Assembly: GCF_032118995.1 (NCBI RefSeq)
Contig: NC_092650.1
Location: forward strand, 17,293,501 to 17,357,500
DNA: 64,000 nt
Source: Asterias amurensis
Taxonomy: Eukaryota; Echinodermata; Asteroidea; Forcipulatida; Asteriidae
Reading direction: 5' to 3'
Position numbers and translations under genes: made by a program. Below, piece after piece: positions 57,801-64,000 of the stretch. The notes beneath the pieces are model-generated. The model searched no databases. It worked only from the letters and a program-made list of their open reading frames with translations, and was not told the DNA's origin. Each line of letters begins with the position of its first letter. Within the stretch, counting starts at the first letter, position 1.

Positions 57801-58730
57801 CCTTGTTTTATCTGTCATTTTCATGTTAATGTAAAAACCGACTTTTTAAATTTCCAGCAAATTTTGACAACCTTTCACCAAATCCTGGATAAAGCCTTGA
57901 CTGAGCGGTCTCAGGCGGTAAACTAAAGTAACTGTTTACAGAATGTGTGGTCAAATCCTGGCAGTTTTGAGCAATTACTTCTCTCCACATAAGAGTCAGT
58001 TTGGTAGATCTGGCGCTATAGACTTCGATATTATTTTTATTATTATAAGAGTACAAATGGATACCAGCAAGAGCTTTGGAATATTGAGCGATGGACTGGC
58101 AACCCGTTCAGGGGAGAAGTAATATTCTCAAGGATGCTAGATGACTCGCATTCGGTTGTTTGCCTGAAGGCCAAGACAGCAGCTGCATGATCCTTGAATC
58201 TCTGTGATCATATACTCTCAAAAAAATGTTTCACTTTACAGTCATACCGTTCGAAAGCAGACCACAAGCTCGGCAATCTATCCAGTCGTATGCAGGCCCA
58301 GGATTCGACTCATTCCAGCCAGCTCAGGGAGTATGAGCGGGAGATGTCCCATCTGAAGGTGTTGTTACAAGAGAAACAGGACTCACTTGACTCCCTAGCT
58401 TCTGATAAAAGGTAAGCGATGAGCAATTGTGAAGATCCCTTTTAAAAACTCTGCAAACCATATGTGTTTTCTCAGGGGCTAATAATTTATGCCAATGTGA
58501 CACATAGACATTAACTTATTTGCTTTTACTTGTTCGTCTGGCAATTTTTTTTCAGGAAAGTTGAGGATCAACTTGAGACAGTTTGGCAGACTGCGACGTC
58601 CGATAACCGACGGATGAAAGCTAAGCTACAAAAGTCTTTAAAGGTGCCACACCGAGAGAATGGAAGCCTAGGTGGAGCTTTTGACTATGAGTCCGATAAC
58701 AGAGGCCTGATCTCATCAGAGAGTGACTGA
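41740..58730 (+). CDS. CEP89: Centrosomal protein of 89 kDa, distal-appendage coiled-coil protein (18 coding exons)
   Basis: Coding exons: 41740-41796, 43160-43479, 44484-44841, 45866-46004, 47221-47312, 48734-48833, 49762-50061, 50458-50601, 51060-51190, 51490-51600, 52687-52823, 53770-53885, 54519-54699, 55272-55439, 56197-56338, 57502-57591, 58242-58411, 58556-58730; 2931 nt, 976 residues. The match to CEP89 is clear in several places. ERPLSALSSALLNASLLGR (49-67) parallels human RPRSALAAAILATTLTGR. ENDQLKTIIHKLNIQLSRYQ in exon 9 parallels [40 protein letters not shown] (exons 10-11) parallels KYLSPLLLAYEDRMKEKDE. RLVLEENQVVLSQLE in exon 12 and GRLEEKLK in exon 16 also match. An acidic, disordered N-terminal third precedes coiled coil from about residue 380 to near the end. 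CEP89 sits on the distal appendages of the mother centriole and is needed for primary cilium assembly; a mitochondrial role has also been reported. It is longer than the 783-residue human protein, mainly in the N-terminal part. The C-terminus ends in an acidic ESD. Confidence 0.94.
41797..43159 (+). other. CEP89 intron 1
   Basis: AT-rich with no clear repeat or exon. It is one of the few long stretches here in which I recognise none of the dispersed families. A regulatory role is possible but not shown by the sequence. Confidence 0.4.
43399..44010. repeat. Tandem array of ~176-bp units containing the end of CEP89 exon 2
   Basis: Unit starts 43399, 43577, 43752 and 43928 (spacing 178, 175, 176). 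Each holds the last ~80 bases of exon 2, the splice donor context, and ~95 bases of intron. Units 1-3 keep CCTGGGTAAGTGTAAGG; unit 4 diverges after GATATGAAGATG. The exonic part of unit 2 carries an in-frame TAA. Copies 2-4 have no acceptor, so they lie within intron 2. Confidence 0.88.
45359..45720 (+). mobile_element. Family A element
   Basis: Nearly complete copy in CEP89 intron 3, with a short deletion before the right end. Confidence 0.83.
45820..45865 (+). repeat. (CT)n polypyrimidine microsatellite at the CEP89 exon 4 acceptor
   Basis: CTCTCTCCCTCTCCCTC followed by a pure CT run ending CTCTCAG|AAACC. The repeat is the polypyrimidine tract of the acceptor. Confidence 0.9.
46313..46460. 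repeat. Dispersed repeat, family H
   Basis: Second copy of the repeat at 2773-2920. An inverted copy follows at about 46765-46880, so this part of CEP89 intron 4 is a loose inverted pair with a family A element between. Confidence 0.55.
46491..46682 (-). mobile_element. Family A element, internally deleted
   Basis: Both ends are present (CTTAAAGGCACT and AGTGTCCAGTGCCTTTAAG) but the middle ~200 bp are missing. CEP89 intron 4. Confidence 0.75.
47337..47906. mobile_element. Family B element interrupted by a family D element
   Basis: Left part 47337-47490 (GGCCCAACTTCGTAGAACTGC to TGTCTGC) and right part 47881-47906 (TTAAGCAGCTCAATGAAATT then GGGCC) form one family B element. The family D element at 47491-47880 sits between them at a TTAA. 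Confidence 0.75.
47491..47880. mobile_element. Family D foldback element, copy 1
   Basis: Inverted ends TTAAAGGAACACGTTGCCTTGG and the inverse. The arms run nearly the whole length to a central palindrome built on GGGAGTCAAAATTTTGACCCC (near 47680) flanked by ATGGCCGAC. A TTAA directly follows the right end, fitting insertion at TTAA. Confidence 0.8.
48029..48416. mobile_element. Family D foldback element, copy 2
   Basis: Same ends and central palindrome (TCAAAATTTTGA flanked by ATTTATGGG and the inverse). It lies only ~150 bp from copy 1 and has diverged from it at many sites. Confidence 0.8.
48440..48705 (+). mobile_element. SINE-like repeat (type 3)
   Basis: CTTTCACCTGGAAGTCCC, GGTTCGAATCATG (B-box-like), TACGTGGATTGGGTTGTC, CTTGGCTTCACAATCAG and an AATAAAATAAAATG tail. 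Ends 29 bases before CEP89 exon 6. Confidence 0.6.
50350..50424 (+). mobile_element. tRNA-Lys-like sequence, probably a SINE head or tRNA relic
   Basis: Contains TAGCTCAGTTGTTGAGAG (A-box), an anticodon-like CTTTAA and GCAGGTTCAAATCCCGC (B-box). The acceptor stem pairs at six of seven positions and the T-stem has one mismatch. It lies 34 bases before CEP89 exon 8. The stem faults argue against a working tRNA gene. Confidence 0.5.
50705..50939. mobile_element. Family D fragment
   Basis: The right half only, from AGTCAAAAGTTTGACTC to CAAGGCAACGTGTCCCTTTA, in CEP89 intron 8. Confidence 0.7.
51245..51400. mobile_element. Family C element
   Basis: TAGCCCTGTTTATACTTCC to CGCAGGAAGTATGAACTGGGC, in CEP89 intron 9. 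Confidence 0.78.
51662..51829. mobile_element. Family E inverted-repeat element
   Basis: GGGCGCGATTTCACAAAAAG to CCAACTCTTTGTGAAATCC, bounded by CCCTGGGC on both sides. Confidence 0.75.
51836..52420 (-). mobile_element. Unclassified dispersed repeat, possibly an antisense LINE 3' region
   Basis: Begins with a (TACAA)n stretch then AAAACTGTATTGTCCCTGC and AAGGGAAATTCCC; read in reverse this gives a (TTGTA)n tail, as at LINE 3' ends. No reverse transcriptase segment is visible. CEP89 intron 10. Confidence 0.4.
52889..53560. repeat. 70-bp tandem repeat flanked by related inverted sequence
   Basis: The units starting CGATAGTCCTTTCTG at 52959, 53029 and 53099 are 70 bp apart. Weaker relatives flank them (52860-52958, 53170-53420). 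An inverse copy (TTCAAATGGTACAGAACGGA, ACATTTTATCTGTGTGG) closes at about 53500-53560, pairing with CACACAGATAAAATGTC at about 53377. CEP89 intron 11. Confidence 0.75.
54936..55178 (+). mobile_element. LINE 3' end (CR1/L2-like), second type
   Basis: Remnants of the same ORF end (FHTLAAGLWNNLPN) with stops, then LRKNLKFISF and the tail GCGCAGTATAAATACC-TTTTATTATT. 5'-truncated, in CEP89 intron 13. Confidence 0.6.
55600..55875 (+). mobile_element. LINE 3' end (CR1/L2-like)
   Basis: The translated stretch RHSWGDRSFSSAAPRIWNSL is the typical end of the reverse transcriptase ORF of CR1/L2-type non-LTR elements. A 3' tail with ACTGCGCCTTGAAAACCC and a TTATTATTAT end follows. It is 5'-truncated, as usual. 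CEP89 intron 14. Confidence 0.7.
56630..56861. mobile_element. Family B element, complete
   Basis: GGGCCCAATTTCATAGAGC to CTCTATGAAACTGGGCCC, in CEP89 intron 15. Confidence 0.85.
57075..57205. repeat. Dispersed repeat, family H, inverse orientation
   Basis: AGACGATCAGAGCATACTGATC and GAAACGTCGAGTT, then TTCAGAACCACCCCAACTCA and ACATGGTGTTACC. Confidence 0.5.
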
Positions 58731-60113
58731 TGAGAGTGAGATATGACTAGTTCCTGAAATGTGCAATGAGTGTGGTGATGGTATTTGCCACCACCTCCAA
58801 GGCACCAGTCTGTCTTGTGACATCGGTCTCATTCTGACTTCAAGATGGCTGCTTTTCTGTCCGCTGATGTAGGAGCAGCCGAGAGATTGGTTGATCATAA
58901 AGATGACCTCTGTTCAGACAGGGTCAAAAGTTTGGGTCCTCCAATTTGGTACCTGAAGTTATTTCCTAAGATATTCAACAGGTGTTTAACATACAGAAAG
59001 GGCCGGCCATTTCAAAAACGGAAACACCCAACTTTATTACACAACATTGAAAAATGCTGCAGAAATGGGATGCAACTGTTACTCTTTTTATGCAAATTTA
59101 TACAGATCTATTGACCAAAAAAATACTCATTTTAGATCTGTTGAAAGTGTGTGAGAAATTAATATCCAGTTTTTTCAGGATCTTCTATTGGCTGCCTTAT
59201 GTTGCGTTTCAGTTGACGAGCAGGCTGCTGGTCTGGTAAGCAATGTGTTAAACCAGTGTCAAAAAGAAGGGGTGGGGCAGGGGAACGACAGGGGACAGGT
59301 TCCCCTTAGTGTTGTCCTTGATGATGTTTTCAACTTGTACTGTGAATATTTTCTGGAGTGTGATAAAACTATGGTATTTAGTCTGAAGTTTAATGGAAAT
59401 CTAAGTGTTATTTATTTCCAACTATTTTGTACATTGTAGTTTTTTTTTGTGTAAGTTGTTTGGAATGCACCCATCTCGTTATCAAATTATTATTTTAACT
59501 GGTTCATCATGAAATGATAGAACAAGCATTTGGAAGAGTTGCAGCACGCAGGGGAAGGTTTGTTGGGCTGGTTTCTGTTCTATGTTAAATTCTAATACTA
59601 TCAGACTATCTTTGAGATATGAATAGTTATGATTTTCAGTGTTCCAGTCTGAGTTATAAACTAGAAACTATTTTGATAGTAATGGCTCCTGATTCTTATA
59701 TGGCCCTCAGGTCAGTCAGGTAGTGATGCTCATGGCACTCTAACACTATTACCCCTGGTCACTGTCATGGGGAATACATCAGCCTTGTGCAACAAATGTG
59801 CTACTCGGTTAAATCAATCAAAAGAACCATCTCTGCCCTCACAGGTACCCCCCCCACCCCTTGGTGGAGAGAAGCAATTATAGTGAAGTGTCTTGCTCAG
59901 GGACACAAGTGTCATGACTGGGATTCAACTGGAGCCCTGTATATTTAAGTTACGGTTTATGTGAGAAAATCTTCCTAAGCTTGTGAGGGGATAGTTCAGT
60001 ATCAACAGCTTCGTCAAGGCTCATTTAATTCCAATGTTTTGCAAAGATATTTTACAACATTGTTGAGTGGAATTTTTTTTTACAAAAAAGTGAACTGAAG
60101 AATATGAAATAAA
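58731..60113 (+). other. CEP89 3' UTR with poly(A) signal
   Basis: The sequence after the TGA at 58728-58730 has no long conserved frame. AATAAA at 60108-60113 is the best poly(A) signal before repeat-rich DNA begins at 60221. An antisense SINE fragment (about 59845-59940) lies within the UTR. Confidence 0.45.
59845..59940 (-). mobile_element. SINE fragment (type 2), antisense
   Basis: AAGTGTCTTGCTCAGGGACAC, AAGTGTCATGACTGGGATTC: reverse complement of the type 2 head and body. Similar antisense scraps lie at about 9222-9315 and 50622-50690. Confidence 0.5.
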
Positions 60114-60220
60114 TACAACTTTTATGAAAGAGAAGCGTGCTTGGCTTGTGTATGAATAATTTTTATTATTTTTATTTTGCAATTCTGCATGTATACTTAC
60201 CATCAGGTTAATTTTTATAT

Positions 60221-60769
60221 ATTACCCAGGTCAAAATTCCAGTTGAACCTAGTTAAACTGGGTTAAACTGAAACTAGTAGAAAACCAGTTGAAAAACTAG
60301 TTAAACACAGTTAAAATCAGTTGGTTTAGTATGGAAAATGGACAGAAACCAACTGGTTTATAATTTCAACCTAGTTGAACACAGTTAAACCTAGTCCAAA
60401 CCAATTGGTTAATATGGAAAATGGAAAATGGACGAGTCACTAACCAGTTGACCCCAGTTAGTTGGGTTCAACTGGAATTTTGACCTTCAGTGTCAAGCTA
60501 GCACCGGACTCAGCACCGGATTCAGTGTCGCCCTTATTTTGGTTGTAACAGCCAGTCGGCTATTGTATGTTTTTAAAAAGGTTTTCAGATACAGTTTTAG
60601 GCCTGTTTGCTTCCTTGTTATACCGTCTTCAGGCCTAAAACTGTATCTGAAAACCTTACATACCAAAAACATACCATAGCCGACTGGCTGTTACAACCAA
60701 AATAAGGGCGACACTGAATCCGGTGCTGAATCCGGTGCTAGCTTGTCGCTGCCATTTTGACCTGGGTAT
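60221..60769. repeat. Nested palindromes: an AACTGG-rich inverted-repeat element inside a larger one
   Basis: The inner element (about 60229-60485) begins AGGTCAAAATTCCAGTTGAAC and ends with its inverse; the interior repeats CTAGTTAAAC-like motifs. The outer palindrome has arms about 60487-60607 and 60632-60755 (CTAGCACCGG, GTGTCGCCCTTATTTTGG, CTGTATCTGAAAACC). Its outermost parts, TACCCAGGTCAAAAT at 60223 and ATTTTGACCTGGGTA at 60756, lie on either side, so the inner element split the outer left arm. Confidence 0.7.
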
Positions 60770-60950
60770 TTAATCTTTTTTTTGGGGGGGGGGGGGTGGG
60801 GGTAGACAATGTTTTTCGACAATGAATAAGGGCGACACTGAATCCGGTGCTGAATCCGGTGCTAGCTTGACGCTGCCATTTTGACCTGGGTATTTAATCT
60901 CTTTTTTTTGGGGGGGGGGTGGGGGTAGACAATGTTTTTCGACAATGAAA
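60701..60950. repeat. Tandem duplication, 124 bp x 2
   Basis: AATAAGGGCGACACTGAATCC starts at 60701 and 60825. Both units continue through GACCTGGGTATTTAATC, a poly-G run and GTAGACAATGTTTTTCGAC. Near identical apart from the G-run length. Confidence 0.85.
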
Positions 60951-62365
60951 GCTAATTCCAATTCATGAATAGTTTAATTGAAAACGGTTAAATAAAAAAT
61001 AGATAGTTACAAATGGTATGGTCAATTGTAATATTGGTAAAATGGTGCTTTCAGCGGTTGCAGCGTCAGAATTGTTGGCGGTCTTGTTCCTACAGGTGTC
61101 TGCAAATACTGTTGGTCTGGAGGGTTTGTGAGTTGTCTGTGAGTTGATCCGTGTTTTCCCCACCCCCCTGTAAGAAATGGTGCCCCCCTCTAGTCTTTGC
61201 GCCCCGCACATAGCATAGTTACCCCATGCTACTAAGTTGCTACAATGCTGTTTGAGTTCTTAGATCAGATTAGTCAAATTGCTTCAGCAGGAAGTTCTAA
61301 GTAATAAAATAGACATAACAATTGTACACCCTTTTTTGTTAAAAAAGTTTTTAGCAATGTAACCGTAGCCGCAGCCACCGCGAATGGATACGGCTTCGTT
61401 TAAACTGGTCCCTGTCATACTGTGGCAGCGGATTGCAAAATTATTGCATACGTACAACGTAGATGTAGTGGGAGCCTGACAAGTTGTGGCCGTCGACCCC
61501 ACTTGTTAACTGGTGCTCGATCTCGCCTTACAGCAATGTGTACAGTTAAATTGGAGCCTGTAGTGTGAGAACGTTTGTTATGTCAGTCAAGCGCAAGTGT
61601 GTGGTAGTGATAGTGTAGAGAAGACGAGTTAATTTTCCCCCCAGTTGCCGAACTTCCTATCAAATTCTTACAGCTGGCGACCTATCTACAGTAGAACGAG
61701 TTGGACTCAATCGATCAGGTAATAAAAAAGGTGTAAACTGTAATGCGTATTCCCGTTTGTACACCCGGCCGCCGCCGCAGCCATTGGTAGCTGCGCGAAC
61801 GAAGAAGAAAACACAAAATGTGGCATTGAGGATTGACTTGAGGAGTGACCACACAACACTGAATGGCCATTGAGTTGGGGTTGAATGATGACACACACAC
61901 TCGTGACACTGCTGTCATAATCATCAGTCGGGTCGGGGCCTTAAATTTTAACCTGTTTGCTCTGGACTGGAATTAAAACGATTGTTTTCCTGTTGGGTGG
62001 AGTGTTGTCCGCCCGTCTCGTGTGTGGAATAACATTCAGAATAAAAAGCAACTAAACTAGTTGCGATCACGTAACCCTCCTCCTAACTTTCTAACTGCTA
62101 AGCTAACATAGTAACTAATCCATTTCATTTGTTGATGATTTTGTTACTTTTATAAGCGGTTCTGCTAAAAGCCGACAACAAGCCGACATCAAGTCCAGAG
62201 CGCTGACAACACGCCGACAACAAGTTTTACTTTTAAATGCCTCCAAAATGGCAAATAAACCATAGATATATTAGAACTATGTGCGTTTTGATAATGTAAT
62301 ACAAACATAAATATAATGGACTCGCTTCACGAAAAGTGTGAATTTTTAACCAGAAAAAAACCTTA

Positions 62366-62497
62366 GGAAAAGTTTCCGTACGGCGCCACCACTTTTTCAT
62401 TCGAAATAAAATAATATAGTATCTAATTTACCTGATTGATATATCCCCTTTTGTAAAAATTAGTGAAAAAGTGGTGGCGCCATACAGAAAGTTATCC
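62366..62497. mobile_element. Family I inverted-repeat element, compact copy
   Basis: 132 bp with ends GGAAAAGTTTCCGTACGG and CCATACAGAAAGTTATCC. It is the uninterrupted counterpart of the element at 17652-19991 and so serves as an empty site for the insertion there. Confidence 0.75.
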
Positions 62498-62676
62498 AAA
62501 CCTTAACTTCCACGAAAAGCGGTCGGACGCCATCTTGGCTTAAAAACCATGTTTGGACCAGTCCATTTTGATATGGGTAGATTAAGCGCTTATCAACAAC
62601 AGAGGGTGGGTGTCATGTGAAGACCTTCCCAGCAGTAGACCTTTTCGCAAATACCATTGCGCAAGCGCAAACTGTC

Positions 62677-62746
62677 GAATGAGGTGCATGCTGGTCTAGC
62701 TAGTGATCAACTTTGATAGCTAGCTAGACCAGCATGCACCTCATTC
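62677..62746. repeat. Short near-perfect palindrome
   Basis: GAATGAGGTGCATGCTGGTC then TAGC, a spacer, and the inverse GACCAGCATGCACCTCATTC. Confidence 0.8.
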
Positions 62747-63289
62747 CACGTTTATCTGGAGTGTGTTTTGGCGACCCCAACCAAAGCACAACCAACTCAA
62801 CAAGTCGCAGGAGATGCTTTGAGTTTGCTTTGCAGAAAATAATTATAATTTTGTATTAAAAATGTAAAGTAGCTATAGGCTTAATAGTATACTTTGGCCA
62901 TTGTGTGTCATCACCGTTTCCTGATTGGAGAATTTTCTGGGACCTCAACTTTTGAGAGGGCATTTCCATTTAAATTTACAAATGACGCTGCCATTTGAAA
63001 ATCTTATTAAGGTATACAGGAAGCTTTTGAAGGGGCACCAACTCCGACATCAGGGCCAGGGGTAACAGAAGATCCGTGGCCTCTGTATAATTCAAGGCCT
63101 GAAACTGTCTAGTACTCCTAGAACTAAGGTTTGTTTGCTAATTGTCCTCATGAACGATAGTGGAATGAACCTATACAATACAATCCAACTTCCAAGAATC
63201 CATACAGCATCATTGTTATATATCCTTGTGAATACCCAGGCATCACCCTGGACTAGACACTCTTAAATACAAGCAGCATATTGACAATA

Positions 63290-63630
63290 AGCCTGTGCTA
63301 CTAGTGTCAAAGTCGCAACTATCGATTGCTCAGTCGAGTCGCAACTACTGTTTTTCAACTAGTTGATATAGTACTTGGTTAATCGTGCAGCCATGACTAA
63401 TACGAAAATAGTTGCGACTACCTGCTTGGTGAACCGATTGTACTTTACAAAACACAATCAGACACCAGTGGCAGTGGGTGACACAATCCTTCAATCTTTT
63501 CACCATTAATTTTAATATATTTTAGTCAAACATCCATCTTGGGAAAAGTTAGTTGCGACTAGCTTAGTTGCGACTAGTGTCAAAGTCACTAGTCGCTAGT
63601 AGAGTAGTAAATTTCACTAGTCGACCAATA
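63290..63630. mobile_element. hAT-like inverted-repeat fragment next to the VPS9D1-like gene
   Basis: Many ACTAGT/GTCGCAACTA motifs in both orientations, plus TAATCGTGCAGCCATGACT, which resembles the GGCTGCACGATTA ends of widespread hAT elements. No clear ends or target duplication found. Confidence 0.45.
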
Positions 63631-63918
63631 GGCCTCGGGTAAAGTGAGAACCAGAAACAAACTTCTTTTTTTTTTACTTTTAAGTTCTCATGTCAAGGAG
63701 AACCAGTGCCACGCTCCGGTCAACTGCAATAATTTATTATGCCAATTTTTTCTCATTGTCAATGTGTAAATCAAGATGAAATAGGCTCCATTATGTATTT
63801 GTACCAATATTCTTATCAATAATAATTTATGAATCTTTCAATACCAACAGATCCAATGCTCATTGTCATTTAAGTGTGAAATCCTGACGGTCTTGTATAG
63901 TCCTTCACAAAAATTTCT

Positions 63919-63993
63919 ATGGAGGGACATTTGCAGTCGGCAATGAAGGCTGTTGGCCAGGCTATCAAGCTCGACGGTGATGGCAACAGTAGG
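63919..63993 (+). CDS. VPS9D1: First coding exon of a VPS9-domain-containing protein 1 homologue (partial)
   Basis: The exon reads MEGHLQSAMKAVGQAIKLDG plus five more residues, then ends at AGG|GTAAGTG (donor 63994) in phase 0. The vertebrate VPS9D1 N-terminus contains LQSAMKLANGAIELDTGN followed by R and REAY, which aligns closely and without gaps. This is the first helix of an MIT-like segment. VPS9D1 carries a C-terminal VPS9 domain, typical of Rab5-family guanine nucleotide exchange factors on endosomes. The rest lies beyond the window. The 25-residue match is short, so another MIT-domain protein remains possible, though MITD1, VPS4 and calpain-7 N-termini fit less well. Confidence 0.62.
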
Positions 63994-64000
63994 GTAAGTG

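Larger units (their letters stand above)
60114..63918. other. Intergenic spacer before the VPS9D1-like gene
   Basis: No supported coding sequence. It holds nested inverted repeats (60221-60955), a GC-richer patch near 61600-61960 with CGGCCGCCGCCGCAGCC that could be promoter or 5' UTR, a 132-bp element (62366-62497), a short perfect palindrome (62677-62746) and a hAT-like inverted-repeat fragment (63290-63630). Open frames on the minus strand near 61660-61924 overlap one another in three frames and show no family motif. Confidence 0.4.

Noticed and set aside
61660-61924. Three overlapping minus-strand frames upstream of the VPS9D1-like gene
   Set aside because: They arise from a GC-rich stretch open in several frames at once; no motif in any of them.

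Overview
The window is animal nuclear DNA: spliced genes with GT-AG introns, a single-exon gene, AATAAA sites, and introns packed with short inverted-repeat transposons and tRNA-derived SINEs. The protein content is deuterostome-like. The dominant ~380 bp repeat and the other dispersed families look like those I know from sea star genomes, so an echinoderm, probably an asteroid, is my best guess; this rests on memory and not on a search.

Five genes lie head to tail on the plus strand and no convincing gene is on the minus strand. (1) 1724-2533: an intronless 269-residue sulfotransferase-like P-loop protein with a probable untranslated first exon ending at 188. (2) 5443-15009: dysbindin (DTNBP1), ten coding exons, 378 residues, with a long acidic C-terminal tail. 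(3) 16981-36660: acinus (ACIN1), sixteen coding exons, 1082 residues, with SAP domain, RRM-like domain, RNPS1/SAP18-binding motif and an Arg/Ser-rich end. (4) 41740-58730: centrosomal protein CEP89, eighteen coding exons, 976 residues, mostly coiled coil. (5) From 63919: the first coding exon of what looks like VPS9D1, running off the end. Every internal exon junction I list keeps the reading frame, and the three multi-exon totals (1137, 3249 and 2931 nt) are divisible by three, which supports the models.

The genes have different jobs (BLOC-1 trafficking, exon-junction/ASAP splicing complex, centriole distal appendages, endosomal Rab GEF), so the cluster is not an operon or a pathway. Nothing here is clearly a new biochemical system. 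The unusual material is structural: a three-deep nest of DNA transposons in acinus intron 1 (17652-19991), a hAT-type element with a perfect 8-bp target duplication (29536-30432), a 4 x 117 bp array (35464-35931), a ~107 bp-arm GC-rich palindrome downstream of acinus (38729-38957), a tandem amplification that copied an exon end and its splice donor in CEP89 (43399-44010), and paired foldback elements at TTAA sites (47491-48416), one of them inside another element.

I saw no retrovirus-like or Polinton-like element and no CRISPR array. LINE remains are only short 3' tails.
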